Shown piece by piece: positions 55,253 to 63,688 of a stretch of 64,000 nt of DNA. Positions within the stretch are counted from its first letter, which is position 1. Each line of letters opens with the position of its first letter. The stretch spans positions 124,001-188,000 of the forward strand of contig NZ_JASKMS010000003.1 in the NCBI RefSeq assembly GCF_030124145.1, read 5' to 3'. A program made the translations under genes and the position numbers. The notes under the pieces were generated by a model that was given only the letters and a program-made list of their open reading frames with translations, was not told the DNA's origin and searched no databases. The DNA comes from Streptomyces sp. 378. Its GTDB lineage: Bacteria; Actinomycetota; Actinomycetes; Streptomycetales; Streptomycetaceae.

Positions 55253-56089
55253 ATGAGCGTCATCAGCGTCGGTCAGGCCGTCGTCCTCGGAGCCGTCGAG
55301 GGGGTGACCGAGTTCCTGCCCGTCTCCTCCACCGGCCATCTGAAGATCGTCGAGGGGCTGATGGGCATCCCCGTCGACGACAGTGCCGTGGTCGGGTTCT
55401 CGGCCGTCATCCAGGTCGGCGCGATCGCCGCGGTGCTCGTGTACTTCTTCAAGGACATCGTGCGGATCGTCTCCGCGTGGGGGCGGGGGCTGCGCGACCG
55501 CGAGGAGCGGTACCACCACGACTACAGGTTCGCCTGGTGGGTGATCTACGCGACCATCCCGATCGTCGCCGTCGGACTCGCCGCCAAGCCGCTCATCGAG
55601 GGGCCGCTCGCCTCGCTGTGGGTGGTGGCCGGTTCGCTGATCGTCGGCAGTGGGGTGATGTGGGCGGCGGACCGGATGGGCCGGCACAAGCGCGGCGAGG
55701 ACGACACCTCGTTCAGGGACGCGATGCTGGTCGGCAGCTCCCAGATCCTCGCCCTGCTCTTCCCCGGCTTCTCCCGCTCCGGCGCCACCATGTCCACCGC
55801 GCTCATCCTCGACCTGGACCGCGTCGCCGCCACCCGGCTCTCCTTCTTCCTGGGCATCCCGGCCCTGACCGGTGCGGGCCTCTACGAACTGAAGGACGCC
55901 CTGGGCGCCGGGGTGGGCGCGGCTCCGCTCGCCGTCGGCACGGCCGTGTCGTTCGTCGTGGCCTACGCCTCCATCGCCTGGCTGCTGAAGTTCGTCGCCA
56001 AGCACTCCTTCAACGCCTTCGTGATCTACCGGACCCTGGTGGGAGTGCTGCTGTTCGGCCTGCTCGGAGCGGGTGTGCTGCACAGTTGA
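55253..56089 (+). CDS. uppP: Undecaprenyl-diphosphatase UppP (BacA)
   Basis: 278 residues, polytopic membrane protein. Both active-site loops are present: EGVTEFLPVSSTGHL and LLFPGFSRSGATMST. Regenerates the lipid carrier for cell-wall synthesis and gives bacitracin tolerance. 120 bp downstream of the crcB operon; no evident link. Confidence 0.96.
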   Translation: MSVISVGQAVVLGAVEGVTEFLPVSSTGHLKIVEGLMGIPVDDSAVVGFSAVIQVGAIAAVLVYFFKDIVRIVSAWGRGLRDREERYHHDYRFAWWVIYATIPIVAVGLAAKPLIEGPLASLWVVAGSLIVGSGVMWAADRMGRHKRGEDDTSFRDAMLVGSSQILALLFPGFSRSGATMSTALILDLDRVAATRLSFFLGIPALTGAGLYELKDALGAGVGAAPLAVGTAVSFVVAYASIAWLLKFVAKHSFNAFVIYRTLVGVLLFGLLGAGVLHS

Positions 56090-56096
56090 GAGGTCT

Positions 56097-56135
56097 GCCG
56101 GGAGGCGCCGTGGGCTGTCTGCGGCGCCTCCCGGC
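56097..56135 (+). terminator. Hairpin terminator after uppP
   Basis: Perfect 14-bp arms (56097-56110, 56122-56135; GCCGGGAGGCGCCG and complement), 11-nt loop, 7 bp past the stop. Confidence 0.85.
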
Positions 56136-56137
56136 CC

Positions 56138-56174
56138 GTCGCGCAGGTTCCCGGCGCCCCTTCGGGGCGCTTCC
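56138..56174. repeat. Dispersed Streptomyces intergenic hairpin repeat, copy 1
   Basis: GTCGCGCAGG... followed by GCGCCCC (56154-56160), TTC loop, GGGGCGC (56164-56170), TTCC. The same sequence recurs at 59481-59517; such elements are frequent between Streptomyces genes and may act as terminators. Confidence 0.7.
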
Positions 56175-56177
56175 GCC

Positions 56178-56206
56178 TTGACAGCACGAGCCGTGGCCCG
56201 GAGTAT
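56178..56206 (+). promoter_or_regulatory. Promoter of the FadR-type gene, leaderless
   Basis: Perfect TTGACA (56178-56183), then 17 bp and GAGTAT (56201-56206), ending 7 bp before GTG 56214. This spacing puts the transcript start at or next to the start codon, which has no ribosome site. Confidence 0.55.
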
Positions 56207-56213
56207 CTCTCCC

Positions 56214-56945
56214 GTGAACCTGTCAGACAGCCGGACAGCCGGACAGCCCGTGCGGCGCATCAGCGCCATGGAAGCGGTGCTGGCGCACTTGCGCGGCGCC
56301 ATCGAACGGGGCGAGTACGCCATCGGCGACAAGCTCCCCTCCGAGGCGGAGCTGTGCCGTGCTCTGGAGGTCTCCCGGCCGGTGCTGCGCGAGGCGCTGC
56401 GGGCCCTGCAGACCATGGGCCTGACCGTGTCCCGGACCGGCAAGGGCACCTTCGTGGTGGCCAGCACCGTGGAGGACCCCACCTTCGGTGACTACGCGGC
56501 CAGCGACCTGCTGGAGGTGCGCCGCCACGTCGAGATCCCGGTCGCCGGGTACGCGGCCCGGCGCCGCACCCCGGAGAACCTCGACCATCTCGCCCACCTG
56601 CTCGACCGCATGGAGCGGGAGACGGACACCACGGCGTGGGTGGCCATGGACACGCTGTTCCACCTCGCCGTCGCCGAGGCGGCCCAGAACCCGGTCTTCC
56701 GCCGGGTCATCGAGGAGATCCGGGACGCGCTGGCCCGCCAGTCCGCCTTCCTCAACGAGCTGGGCGGCCGCCGCGAGCAGTCCAACCGCGAGCACCGGGC
56801 GATCGTCGAGGCCCTGGTCGACGGTTCCGAGAACGACGCGGTGGAGGCCATGGCCCACCACCTCGATCGCGTCGAGACGACCCTCACCGACATCGTGCGC
56901 GCGTCGCACACGGACACCCCCACGGAAGGCGGAACCGAGGCGTGA
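56214..56945 (+). CDS. FadR-subfamily GntR transcriptional regulator
   Basis: 243 residues from GTG 56214 (VNLSDSRTAGQPVRRISAMEAV). Winged helix IERGEYAIGDKLPSEAELCRALEVSRPVLREALRALQTMGL and a FCD/FadC effector domain with metal-ligand-type residues (D/H in ALFHLAVAEAAQN and REHRAIVEAL). Leaderless translation is likely. Overlaps the permease by GTGA, so it is co-transcribed with it and probably controls the asparagine/aspartate module. Confidence 0.92.
   Translation: MNLSDSRTAGQPVRRISAMEAVLAHLRGAIERGEYAIGDKLPSEAELCRALEVSRPVLREALRALQTMGLTVSRTGKGTFVVASTVEDPTFGDYAASDLLEVRRHVEIPVAGYAARRRTPENLDHLAHLLDRMERETDTTAWVAMDTLFHLAVAEAAQNPVFRRVIEEIRDALARQSAFLNELGGRREQSNREHRAIVEALVDGSENDAVEAMAHHLDRVETTLTDIVRASHTDTPTEGGTEA
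56220..56230. promoter_or_regulatory. Palindrome at the start of the FadR-type gene
   Basis: CTGTCAGACAG is a perfect odd palindrome in codons 3-6, followed by two CCGGACAG repeats. It fits the TnGTnnnACnA style loosely and sits where it could mediate autoregulation, but is inside coding sequence. Confidence 0.3.
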
Positions 56946-58384
56946 GCGAACAGGCCCTGCACGACGATGTGCAGAAACGTTCCATCCATGTCGACGCCGG
57001 AGACGCGGGCTACAGCAAGTCCCTGAAGTCCCGGCACGTCAACATGATCGCCATCGGCGGAGCCATCGGCACCGGCCTCTTCCTCGGCGCAGGGGGCCGC
57101 CTCGCCGAAGCCGGCCCCTCCCTCTTCATCGCCTACGCCGTCTGCGGCCTCTTCGCCTTCCTCGTCGTGCGCGCCCTCGGCGAACTCGTGCTCTACCGGC
57201 CCTCCTCCGGCGCCTTCGTCTCCTACGCCCGCGAGTTCATGGGGGAGAAGGGCGCCTACACCGCGGGCTGGATGTACTTCCTCAACTGGGCCACCACCGG
57301 CATCGCCGACATCACCGCCGTCGCCACCTACACCCACTACTGGGGCATGTTCTCCGACGTACCCCAGTGGGTCATCGCGCTGATCGCCCTCGCCGTGGTG
57401 CTCACCGTGAACCTGATCTCGGTGAAGATCTTCGGCGAGCTGGAGTTCTGGTTCGCCATCGTCAAGGTCGGCGCCCTGGTCGTCTTCATGTGCATCGGCA
57501 TCTTCCTGCTGGTCACCCAGCACCCCGTCGACGGCCACACCCCAGGTCCGTCCCTGATCGGCGACAGCGGCGGCCTCTTCCCGCACGGCCTGCTGCCCAT
57601 GCTGCTGATCATCCAGGGCGTCGTCTTCGCCTACGCCTCCGTCGAACTGGTCGGCGTCGCGGCCGGCGAGACCGAGAACCCCGAGAAGATCATGCCGAAG
57701 GCGATCAACTCGATCATGTGGCGCGTCGGCGTCTTCTACGTCGGCTCGGTCGTCCTGCTGTCGATGTTGCTGCCCTGGAACAAGTACACCGCCGGTGAGA
57801 GCCCCTTCGTGACGGTGCTGTCCAACATCGGCGTCCCGGCGGCCGGCGGCGTGATGAACCTGGTCGTCCTCACCGCCGCGATGTCCTCCCTCAACTCCGG
57901 CCTGTACTCCACCGGCCGCATCCTGCGCTCCATGGCCATGGCCGGATCCGCGCCGCAGTTCACCTCCGTGATGAGCCGCAGCCAGGTCCCCTACGGCGGC
58001 ATCCTGCTCACCAGCGGCATCTGCGTGCTGGGCGTCGGCCTCAACTTCGTCGTGCCCGCCGAGGCGTTCGAGATCGTGCTGAACTTCGCCGCCATCGGCA
58101 TCCTCGCCACCTGGGGCATGATCATGATCTGCCACCTCCTCTTCTGGCAGAAGACCCAGCGGGGCGAACTGACCCGCCCGGGCTACCGGCTCCCGGGCTC
58201 CCCCTGGACCGAGATCGTGACGCTGGCATTCCTCGCCTCCGTCCTGGTCCTCATGTACGCCGACGGCGGCGCGGGCCGCACCACCGTGCTGTGCCTGCCG
58301 CTGATCGCCGGGGCCCTGGTCGCCGGATGGTTCGCCATCCGCGGCCGTATCGCGCGCAAGTCCACCACCGGAGCCGGCGCGTGA
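56942..58384 (+). CDS. ansP: Amino acid permease, L-asparagine type
   Basis: 480 residues, twelve membrane helices, APC superfamily. N-terminal LKSRHVNMIAIGGAIGTGLFLGAGGRL is the family substrate loop. The pairing with an asparaginase and aspartase favours asparagine; proline or GABA permeases look alike. Starts at GTG 56942. Confidence 0.88.
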   Translation: MSEQALHDDVQKRSIHVDAGDAGYSKSLKSRHVNMIAIGGAIGTGLFLGAGGRLAEAGPSLFIAYAVCGLFAFLVVRALGELVLYRPSSGAFVSYAREFMGEKGAYTAGWMYFLNWATTGIADITAVATYTHYWGMFSDVPQWVIALIALAVVLTVNLISVKIFGELEFWFAIVKVGALVVFMCIGIFLLVTQHPVDGHTPGPSLIGDSGGLFPHGLLPMLLIIQGVVFAYASVELVGVAAGETENPEKIMPKAINSIMWRVGVFYVGSVVLLSMLLPWNKYTAGESPFVTVLSNIGVPAAGGVMNLVVLTAAMSSLNSGLYSTGRILRSMAMAGSAPQFTSVMSRSQVPYGGILLTSGICVLGVGLNFVVPAEAFEIVLNFAAIGILATWGMIMICHLLFWQKTQRGELTRPGYRLPGSPWTEIVTLAFLASVLVLMYADGGAGRTTVLCLPLIAGALVAGWFAIRGRIARKSTTGAGA

Positions 58385-58416
58385 GGAACGCGCCGCTCCA
58401 CGAGAAGCAGGCAGTG

Positions 58417-59433
58417 ATGTTCAGCAGCTCTCTCGCGGACGCACCCCTGGTCCGTGAACCCGCCCACGCCCCCGTCGCCCACCTCGTCCGCGGCGGGATC
58501 GTCGAAGGCATCCACTACGGTTCCGTCGTCGTCCTCGGCGCCGACGGGGAGGTCTCGCTCCAGATCGGGGACATCGAGGCCGCCTTCTACCCCCGTTCCG
58601 CGATCAAGCCCGTCCAGGCCGTGGCCATGGTCCGGGCGGGACTGCCGCTCGACGGCGAGCTGCTGTCGCTGACGGCCGCCAGTCACTCCGGCGAGGAACG
58701 CCACCTCGCCGGCACCCGGCGCATCCTCGAACTCGCCGGGCTCACCGAGGACCACCTGCGCAACGTCCCCGACCTGCCGTTCGACCCGGTCGTGCGGGAC
58801 GGCTGGGTGCGCGAGGGCCGAATGCCCTCACGGCTCGCCCAGAACTGCTCCGGCAAGCACGCCGCCATGCTCTACACCTGCGCCCTCAACGGCTGGTCCC
58901 TGGAGGACTACCTCGACCCCGGTCACCCGCTCCAGCAGGCCGTCGCCGAGATCGTCGAGGACCTCACCGGGCAGCGCATCGCCCGGGTCACCGTCGACGG
59001 ATGCGGGGCGCCCCTGTTCTCCCTCTCGCTGCACGGCCTGGCCCGGGCCACCGCCCGGATCGTCACCGCGGCGCCGGGCACACCCGAGGCCCGGGTCGCC
59101 GACGCGATGCGGGAGCACGCCGAGATGGCGTCCGGCTCCGGCCGGGACGTCGCCGCGCTGATGCGGGCCGTGCCGGGGCTGCTGACCAAGGACGGCTTCG
59201 AGGGCGTCCAGGTCGCCGCCCTGCCCGACGGGCGGGCCGTCGCCGTGAAGATCGCCGACGGGGCGAACCGGGCGCGGGTGCCGGTGGCTGCCGCCGCGTT
59301 GGCCCGGGCCGGCGTCGACCCGGAGCTGCTCACCGAGTTCGCGGGTGAGCCGCTGCTCGGAGGTGGGCGGGAGGTCGGGCGTGTGCGGCCCGTTCGCTCG
59401 CTGGAGCCGGTCGCCGGTACGGCCCACGCCTGA
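58417..59433 (+). CDS. L-asparaginase, Rhizobium etli AnsA/ReAV type (Asparaginase_II family)
   Basis: 338 residues, unrelated to E. coli asparaginases. Conserved residues of the class: S61-AI-K64 (SxxK), C144-SG-K147 and D194-G-C196, the latter matching the zinc-site Cys/Lys/Cys of ReAV. Splits asparagine to aspartate and ammonia. ATG 58417 is chosen; GTG 58381 in frame overlaps the permease stop and is a credible alternative that adds 12 residues. Confidence 0.9.
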   Translation: MFSSSLADAPLVREPAHAPVAHLVRGGIVEGIHYGSVVVLGADGEVSLQIGDIEAAFYPRSAIKPVQAVAMVRAGLPLDGELLSLTAASHSGEERHLAGTRRILELAGLTEDHLRNVPDLPFDPVVRDGWVREGRMPSRLAQNCSGKHAAMLYTCALNGWSLEDYLDPGHPLQQAVAEIVEDLTGQRIARVTVDGCGAPLFSLSLHGLARATARIVTAAPGTPEARVADAMREHAEMASGSGRDVAALMRAVPGLLTKDGFEGVQVAALPDGRAVAVKIADGANRARVPVAAAALARAGVDPELLTEFAGEPLLGGGREVGRVRPVRSLEPVAGTAHA

Positions 59434-59480
59434 CGACCTGCCGGATCTCCCCTCCGACGGCTGCGGGTCCGCTGTGGCCG

Positions 59481-59517
59481 GTCGCGCAGTTCCCCGCGCC
59501 CCTTCAGGGGCGCTTCC
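59481..59517. repeat. Dispersed Streptomyces intergenic hairpin repeat, copy 2
   Basis: Same element as at 56138: GTCGCGCAGT, GCGCCCC (59496-59502), TTCA loop, GGGGCGC (59507-59513), TTCC. The two copies bracket the permease-asparaginase pair. Confidence 0.7.
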
Positions 59518-59551
59518 ACCCTGTACCTCAGAGAAGAGGACCCTCACCGTC

Positions 59552-60961
59552 ATGACCGCCGCCACCCGCTCCGAGCACGACCTGCTCGGCGACCGTGACG
59601 TTCCCGCCGAGGCGTACTGGGGTGTGCACACCCTGCGCGCCACGGAGAACTTCCCCATCACGGGCATGCCCATCTCCGCCTACCCGCACCTGATCGACGC
59701 CCTCGCCGCCGTCAAGGAGGCCGCCGCCCTCGCCAACGAGGAACTCGGCCTGCTGGACCCCAAGAAGGCCGCCGCCATCGTCGGGGCCTGCCGCGAGATC
59801 CGCGACGGCGAGCTGCACGACCAGTTCGTCGTGGACGTCGTCCAGGGCGGCGCCGGCACCTCCACCAACATGAACGCCAACGAGGTCGTGGCGAACCGGG
59901 CGCTGGAACTGCTGGGCCGCGCCAAGGGCGAGTACGCATTCCTGCACCCGAACGAGGACGTCAACCTCGGCCAGTCCACCAACGACGTCTATCCGACCGC
60001 CGTCAAGATCGCGACGGTGTTCGCGGTGCGCGGGCTGCTCGACGCGATGTCCCTCCTCCAGGACACGTTCGCGCACAAGGCCGTCGAATTCCGCGACGTG
60101 CTCAAGATGGGCCGTACCCAGTTGCAGGACGCCGTGCCCATGACGCTGGGGCAGGAGTTCTCGGCCTATGCCGTCATGCTGGACGAGGACCGGTCCCGCC
60201 TCGCCGAGGCCGTCCGGCTGATCCACGAGATCAACCTGGGCGCGACCGCGATCGGCACCGGGCTCAACGCCCCCGCCGGATACGCCGAGGCCGCCCGCCG
60301 CCACCTCGCGGCCATCACCGGGCTGCCCCTGGTCACGGCGGCCAACCTGGTCGAGGCGACCCAGGACTGCGGTGCCTTCGTGCAGATGTCCGGCGTGCTC
60401 AAGCGCGTCGCCGTCAAGCTGTCCAAGACCTGCAACGACCTGCGGCTGCTGTCCTCCGGCCCGCGCGCCGGCCTGGGCGAGATCAACCTGCCGCCCGTGC
60501 AGGCCGGTTCGTCCATCATGCCCGGCAAGGTCAACCCGGTGATCCCCGAGGTCGTCAACCAGGTCGCCTTCGAGGTGATCGGCAACGACGTCACCATCAC
60601 CATGGCCGCCGAGGCCGGACAGCTCCAGCTCAACGCCTTCGAGCCGATCATCCTGCACTCCCTGTCGGAGTCCATCACGCACCTGCGCAACGCGTGCGTG
60701 ACCCTGGCCGAGCGCTGCGTGTCCGGCATCACCGCCAACACCGAGGCGCTGCGCGCCGGCGTCGAGAACTCCATCGGCCTGGTGACCGCCCTCAACCCGC
60801 ACATCGGCTACACCGCCGCCACCGACATCGCCAAGGAGGCCCTGGCCACCGGGCGGGGCGTGGCCGAACTGGTCCTGGAGAAAGGTCTGTTGCCCGCCGA
60901 GACACTCGCCGGGCTGCTGCGCCCCGAGGTCCTGGCGGGCAGCGGCCGGACCCAGGCCTGA
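59552..60961 (+). CDS. aspA: Aspartate ammonia-lyase
   Basis: 469 residues. Fumarase/aspartase superfamily with [11 protein letters not shown] (catalytic Ser near residue 320), [15 protein letters not shown] and [13 protein letters not shown]. Turns aspartate into fumarate and ammonia, taking the asparaginase product to the TCA cycle. GAAGAGGA precedes ATG 59552. Confidence 0.95.
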   Translation: MTAATRSEHDLLGDRDVPAEAYWGVHTLRATENFPITGMPISAYPHLIDALAAVKEAAALANEELGLLDPKKAAAIVGACREIRDGELHDQFVVDVVQGGAGTSTNMNANEVVANRALELLGRAKGEYAFLHPNEDVNLGQSTNDVYPTAVKIATVFAVRGLLDAMSLLQDTFAHKAVEFRDVLKMGRTQLQDAVPMTLGQEFSAYAVMLDEDRSRLAEAVRLIHEINLGATAIGTGLNAPAGYAEAARRHLAAITGLPLVTAANLVEATQDCGAFVQMSGVLKRVAVKLSKTCNDLRLLSSGPRAGLGEINLPPVQAGSSIMPGKVNPVIPEVVNQVAFEVIGNDVTITMAAEAGQLQLNAFEPIILHSLSESITHLRNACVTLAERCVSGITANTEALRAGVENSIGLVTALNPHIGYTAATDIAKEALATGRGVAELVLEKGLLPAETLAGLLRPEVLAGSGRTQA

Positions 60962-60995
60962 CCTGCCGGAGCACACCGGGACCGACGGAGGGACA

Positions 60996-61928
60996 ATGGT
61001 GATCATGACGTCGTCGACCACCTTCCAGCCGGTCCTGGAGCGCATTGCCGAGGAGATCGAGCGAACCCCCGGCCGCGGCCGGCCCGCCGACTACATCCCG
61101 GCGCTCGCCGCCTGCGACCCGCGGCGCTTCGGCATGGCCGTCGCCGACCTCGACGGCACCGTGTACGGGGTGGGGGACTGGCGGCAGCCCTTCTCCGCGC
61201 AGTCCCTCACCAAGGTGTTCACCCTCGCCCTCGACCTGGCCCGCGAGGGCGACGCCCTGTGGGAGCACGTGAGCCGCGAGCCCTCCGGCAACCCCTTCAA
61301 CTCCCTGGTGCAGCTGGAGTACGAGAACGGCATCCCGCGCAACCCGTTCATCAACGCCGGCGCCCTCGTCGTCACCGACCGGCTGCACACCCGGACCGGT
61401 GACGCCTCGGGTGAACTGCTGGCGTTCCTGCGGGCGGAGAGCGGCAATCCGGACCTGACCTTCGACAAGGAGGTCGCCGCCTCCGAGTCCGCCCACGGCG
61501 ACCGCAACGCCGCGCTCGGCCACTTCATGGCGTCGTACGGCAACATCGACAACCCCGTGCCCACGCTCCTGGAGCAGTACTTCCGCCAGTGCTCCATCGC
61601 CGCCTCCTGCGCCGATCTCGCCCTCGCCACGAGCTTCCTGGCCCGGCACGGCATCCGCGCCGACGGCACCCGCCTGCTCTCGCGCAGCCAGGCCAAGCAG
61701 ATCAACGCGATCATGCTGACCTGCGGCACGTACGACGCGGCGGGCGACTTCGCCTACCGGGTGGGCCTGCCCGGCAAGAGCGGCGTGGGAGGTGGCATCA
61801 TCGCGGTCGTCCCGGGCCGCTGCACCCTGTGCGTGTGGAGCCCGGGCCTCGACGAGCGGGGCAACTCGGTGGCGGGCGTGGCGGCGCTCGACCGCTTCAC
61901 GACCCTGACCGGGCTGTCGGTCTTCTGA
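60996..61928 (+). CDS. glsA: Glutaminase
   Basis: 310 residues. Beta-lactamase-like glutaminase family with catalytic S70-LT-K73, NPFINAGALV, and SGVGGGIIAVVPGR. Converts glutamine to glutamate and ammonia. GGAGGG at 60987-60992 serves ATG 60996 or GTG 60999. It starts 34 bp after aspA. Confidence 0.94.
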   Translation: MVIMTSSTTFQPVLERIAEEIERTPGRGRPADYIPALAACDPRRFGMAVADLDGTVYGVGDWRQPFSAQSLTKVFTLALDLAREGDALWEHVSREPSGNPFNSLVQLEYENGIPRNPFINAGALVVTDRLHTRTGDASGELLAFLRAESGNPDLTFDKEVAASESAHGDRNAALGHFMASYGNIDNPVPTLLEQYFRQCSIAASCADLALATSFLARHGIRADGTRLLSRSQAKQINAIMLTCGTYDAAGDFAYRVGLPGKSGVGGGIIAVVPGRCTLCVWSPGLDERGNSVAGVAALDRFTTLTGLSVF

Positions 61929-62012
61929 CCGCCGGCGCCACCATGCCGGGGGCGGGCCGGGCGCTCATCGGCGCGCGCACCGGGGTGCGCCCTCCGCGCA
62001 GCCTGCTTGCTT

Positions 62013-62200
62013 TCAGCCGAGGAAATCCTCCAGCACGGGCAGCGGCAGATCCGTGCGCCGCATGAGGCTCATGTACCCGACTCCCGGCTCGCGGTCCTCC
62101 CCCGAGCACGAGGAGGGTGGGCGCCATCAGGCCCCGCAGGCCGTCCGTGGGGGCACTGGCGCCGGTAGAACGTCCGCCGTGGTGGGAACTCATCCGCCGG
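62013..62200 (-). pseudogene. Decayed C-terminal gene remnant
   Basis: On the minus strand, GLRGLMAPTLLVLG is followed, after a frame change at a run of G, by DREPGVGYMSLMRRTDL... ending LEDFLG and a stop at 62013. The two parts read like one protein C-terminus (alpha/beta-hydrolase-like in style) broken by a frameshift; no full gene surrounds it. It fills most of the 356-bp gap between glsA and the next gene. Confidence 0.4.
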
Positions 62201-62284
62201 CGATCACCGGCCGGTCACGCGCAGGCCGTCCCCCGGAGAGAGCAGCGCCCCCTTCCGGCCATCCGCCGTTGACACGCTGCCCGA

Positions 62285-63688
62285 GTGTTGGCCATGGCTT
62301 TCCCCGTCGATCTCCGCCGCTGCCAGATACTCGGGCTGGCCGGTACCGCCTGCCTCGCCCTGGGCGGTGAGACGGCCGGTGCCCTGCCCGTGGCGGACCT
62401 CCTCCACCCGGCCTCCGTTCACGCCGCCCTCGGCCTGGTCGGGGCGTACTTCGGCGTCGTCCTGCTGATCGCGGCCTGGGCGCTGCTGGGCCGGGTGGTC
62501 CGCGAGCCCAGACCACCCGCCCCCCGCGCCCTGCTGCTCGTCCTCGCCGCCTGGGCGGCCCCGCTGCTGCTCGCCCCGCCGCTGTTCAGCCGGGACGTCT
62601 ACAGCTACCTCGCCCAGGGCGCGATGGTCGAGGCGCACATGGACGTGTACGCGCACGGGCCGTCCCGGCTCGGCGGTCCGCTCGCCGATGAGGTCGCCCC
62701 GCTGTGGGCGCACACGGGCGCCCCGTACGGCCCGGTGTTCCTCGCCGTCGCGGCGGGGCTGTCGGGTCTGACCCACGGCGAACTGCCCGCCGGGCTGCTC
62801 GGCATGCGGCTCGTCGCCCTCGCCGGCGTGGCCCTGATGGCGGCCGCGCTGCCCCGCCTCGCACGGCACAGCGGTGCCGACCCGTCCGCCGCCCTGTGGC
62901 TCGGCGCCCTCAACCCGCTCGTCCTGCTGCACCTGGTCGCGGGCGCCCACAACGACGCCGTCATGCTCGGCCTGCTCGGCGTCGGCCTGGTGGCGGCGCT
63001 CGGCCGGTGGCCGGTTCTCGGAGCCGTCCTCGTCACCCTCGCCGCCCTGGTCAAGGCGCCCGCCGTGCTCGGACTCGCCGCCGTCGTCGTCCTCCAGATC
63101 CGCGCGGGCCACAGCCCGGCCAAGGCCCTGGTGACCACCACGGCCGCGGCAGCGGCGACCACCGCCGCCGCGACGGCCGCCGCCGGCACCGGATACGGCT
63201 GGGTCGGCGCGCTCGACACGCCCGTCTCACCCGGGAACTGGGCCCTGACCACGCTCCTCGGCCGCGCCACCCGGGCCCTGCTGGAGCACCTGGGCAGCGA
63301 TCTCGCGCCCCTGGCCGTTCCCGCCTGGCACGCGCTGGGCATCATGGCCGCCGTGGTCGCGAGCGTGCTGATCTGGCTGCGGCTGCGCCCCCGGCCGGTG
63401 TACGCGCTCGGCCTGTCCCTGGCGGCCGTGGCCGCGCTCGGCCCGGCGATCCGCCCCTGGTACGCGCTGTGGGGCCTGTTCCTCATCGCCGCCGCCACAC
63501 CCAGTACGTCCGTACGCCACCGCATGGCGGCGGTGACCGGGGTGCTCGCGCTGTGCGTCCTGCCCAGCGGAGGCCCGGCGGACACGGGGCAGCTCGTGCT
63601 CGCCGTCTCCGGCGGCGCACTCGCGGTCGTCGTACTGTGGCAGGCCCACCAGGCCGAGCTCGCCCCGGTGCCGGGACGCGCGGCATGA
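62285..63688 (+). CDS. Polyprenol phosphomannose-dependent mannosyltransferase (MptB-like)
   Basis: 467 residues with about a dozen hydrophobic segments. Early loop LLAPPLFSRDVYSYLAQGAMVEAHMDVYAHGP contains the acidic residue pair typical of GT-C enzymes, followed by APYGPVFL. Resembles the alpha-1,6-mannosyltransferases MptA/MptB that use polyprenyl-phosphate mannose. GTG 62285; ATG 62294 is an alternative. Overlaps the next gene by ATGA. Confidence 0.82.
   Translation: MLAMAFPVDLRRCQILGLAGTACLALGGETAGALPVADLLHPASVHAALGLVGAYFGVVLLIAAWALLGRVVREPRPPAPRALLLVLAAWAAPLLLAPPLFSRDVYSYLAQGAMVEAHMDVYAHGPSRLGGPLADEVAPLWAHTGAPYGPVFLAVAAGLSGLTHGELPAGLLGMRLVALAGVALMAAALPRLARHSGADPSAALWLGALNPLVLLHLVAGAHNDAVMLGLLGVGLVAALGRWPVLGAVLVTLAALVKAPAVLGLAAVVVLQIRAGHSPAKALVTTTAAAAATTAAATAAAGTGYGWVGALDTPVSPGNWALTTLLGRATRALLEHLGSDLAPLAVPAWHALGIMAAVVASVLIWLRLRPRPVYALGLSLAAVAALGPAIRPWYALWGLFLIAAATPSTSVRHRMAAVTGVLALCVLPSGGPADTGQLVLAVSGGALAVVVLWQAHQAELAPVPGRAA

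Noticed and set aside
61975..61990. GCGCACC/GGTGCGC hairpin after glsA
   Set aside because: Loop would be only 2 nt unless pairs open, and the stem is short; too weak to call a terminator.
62269..62274. TTGACA before the MptB-like gene
   Set aside because: A -10 box at normal spacing would fall inside the coding sequence, so it does not work as a promoter for this start.
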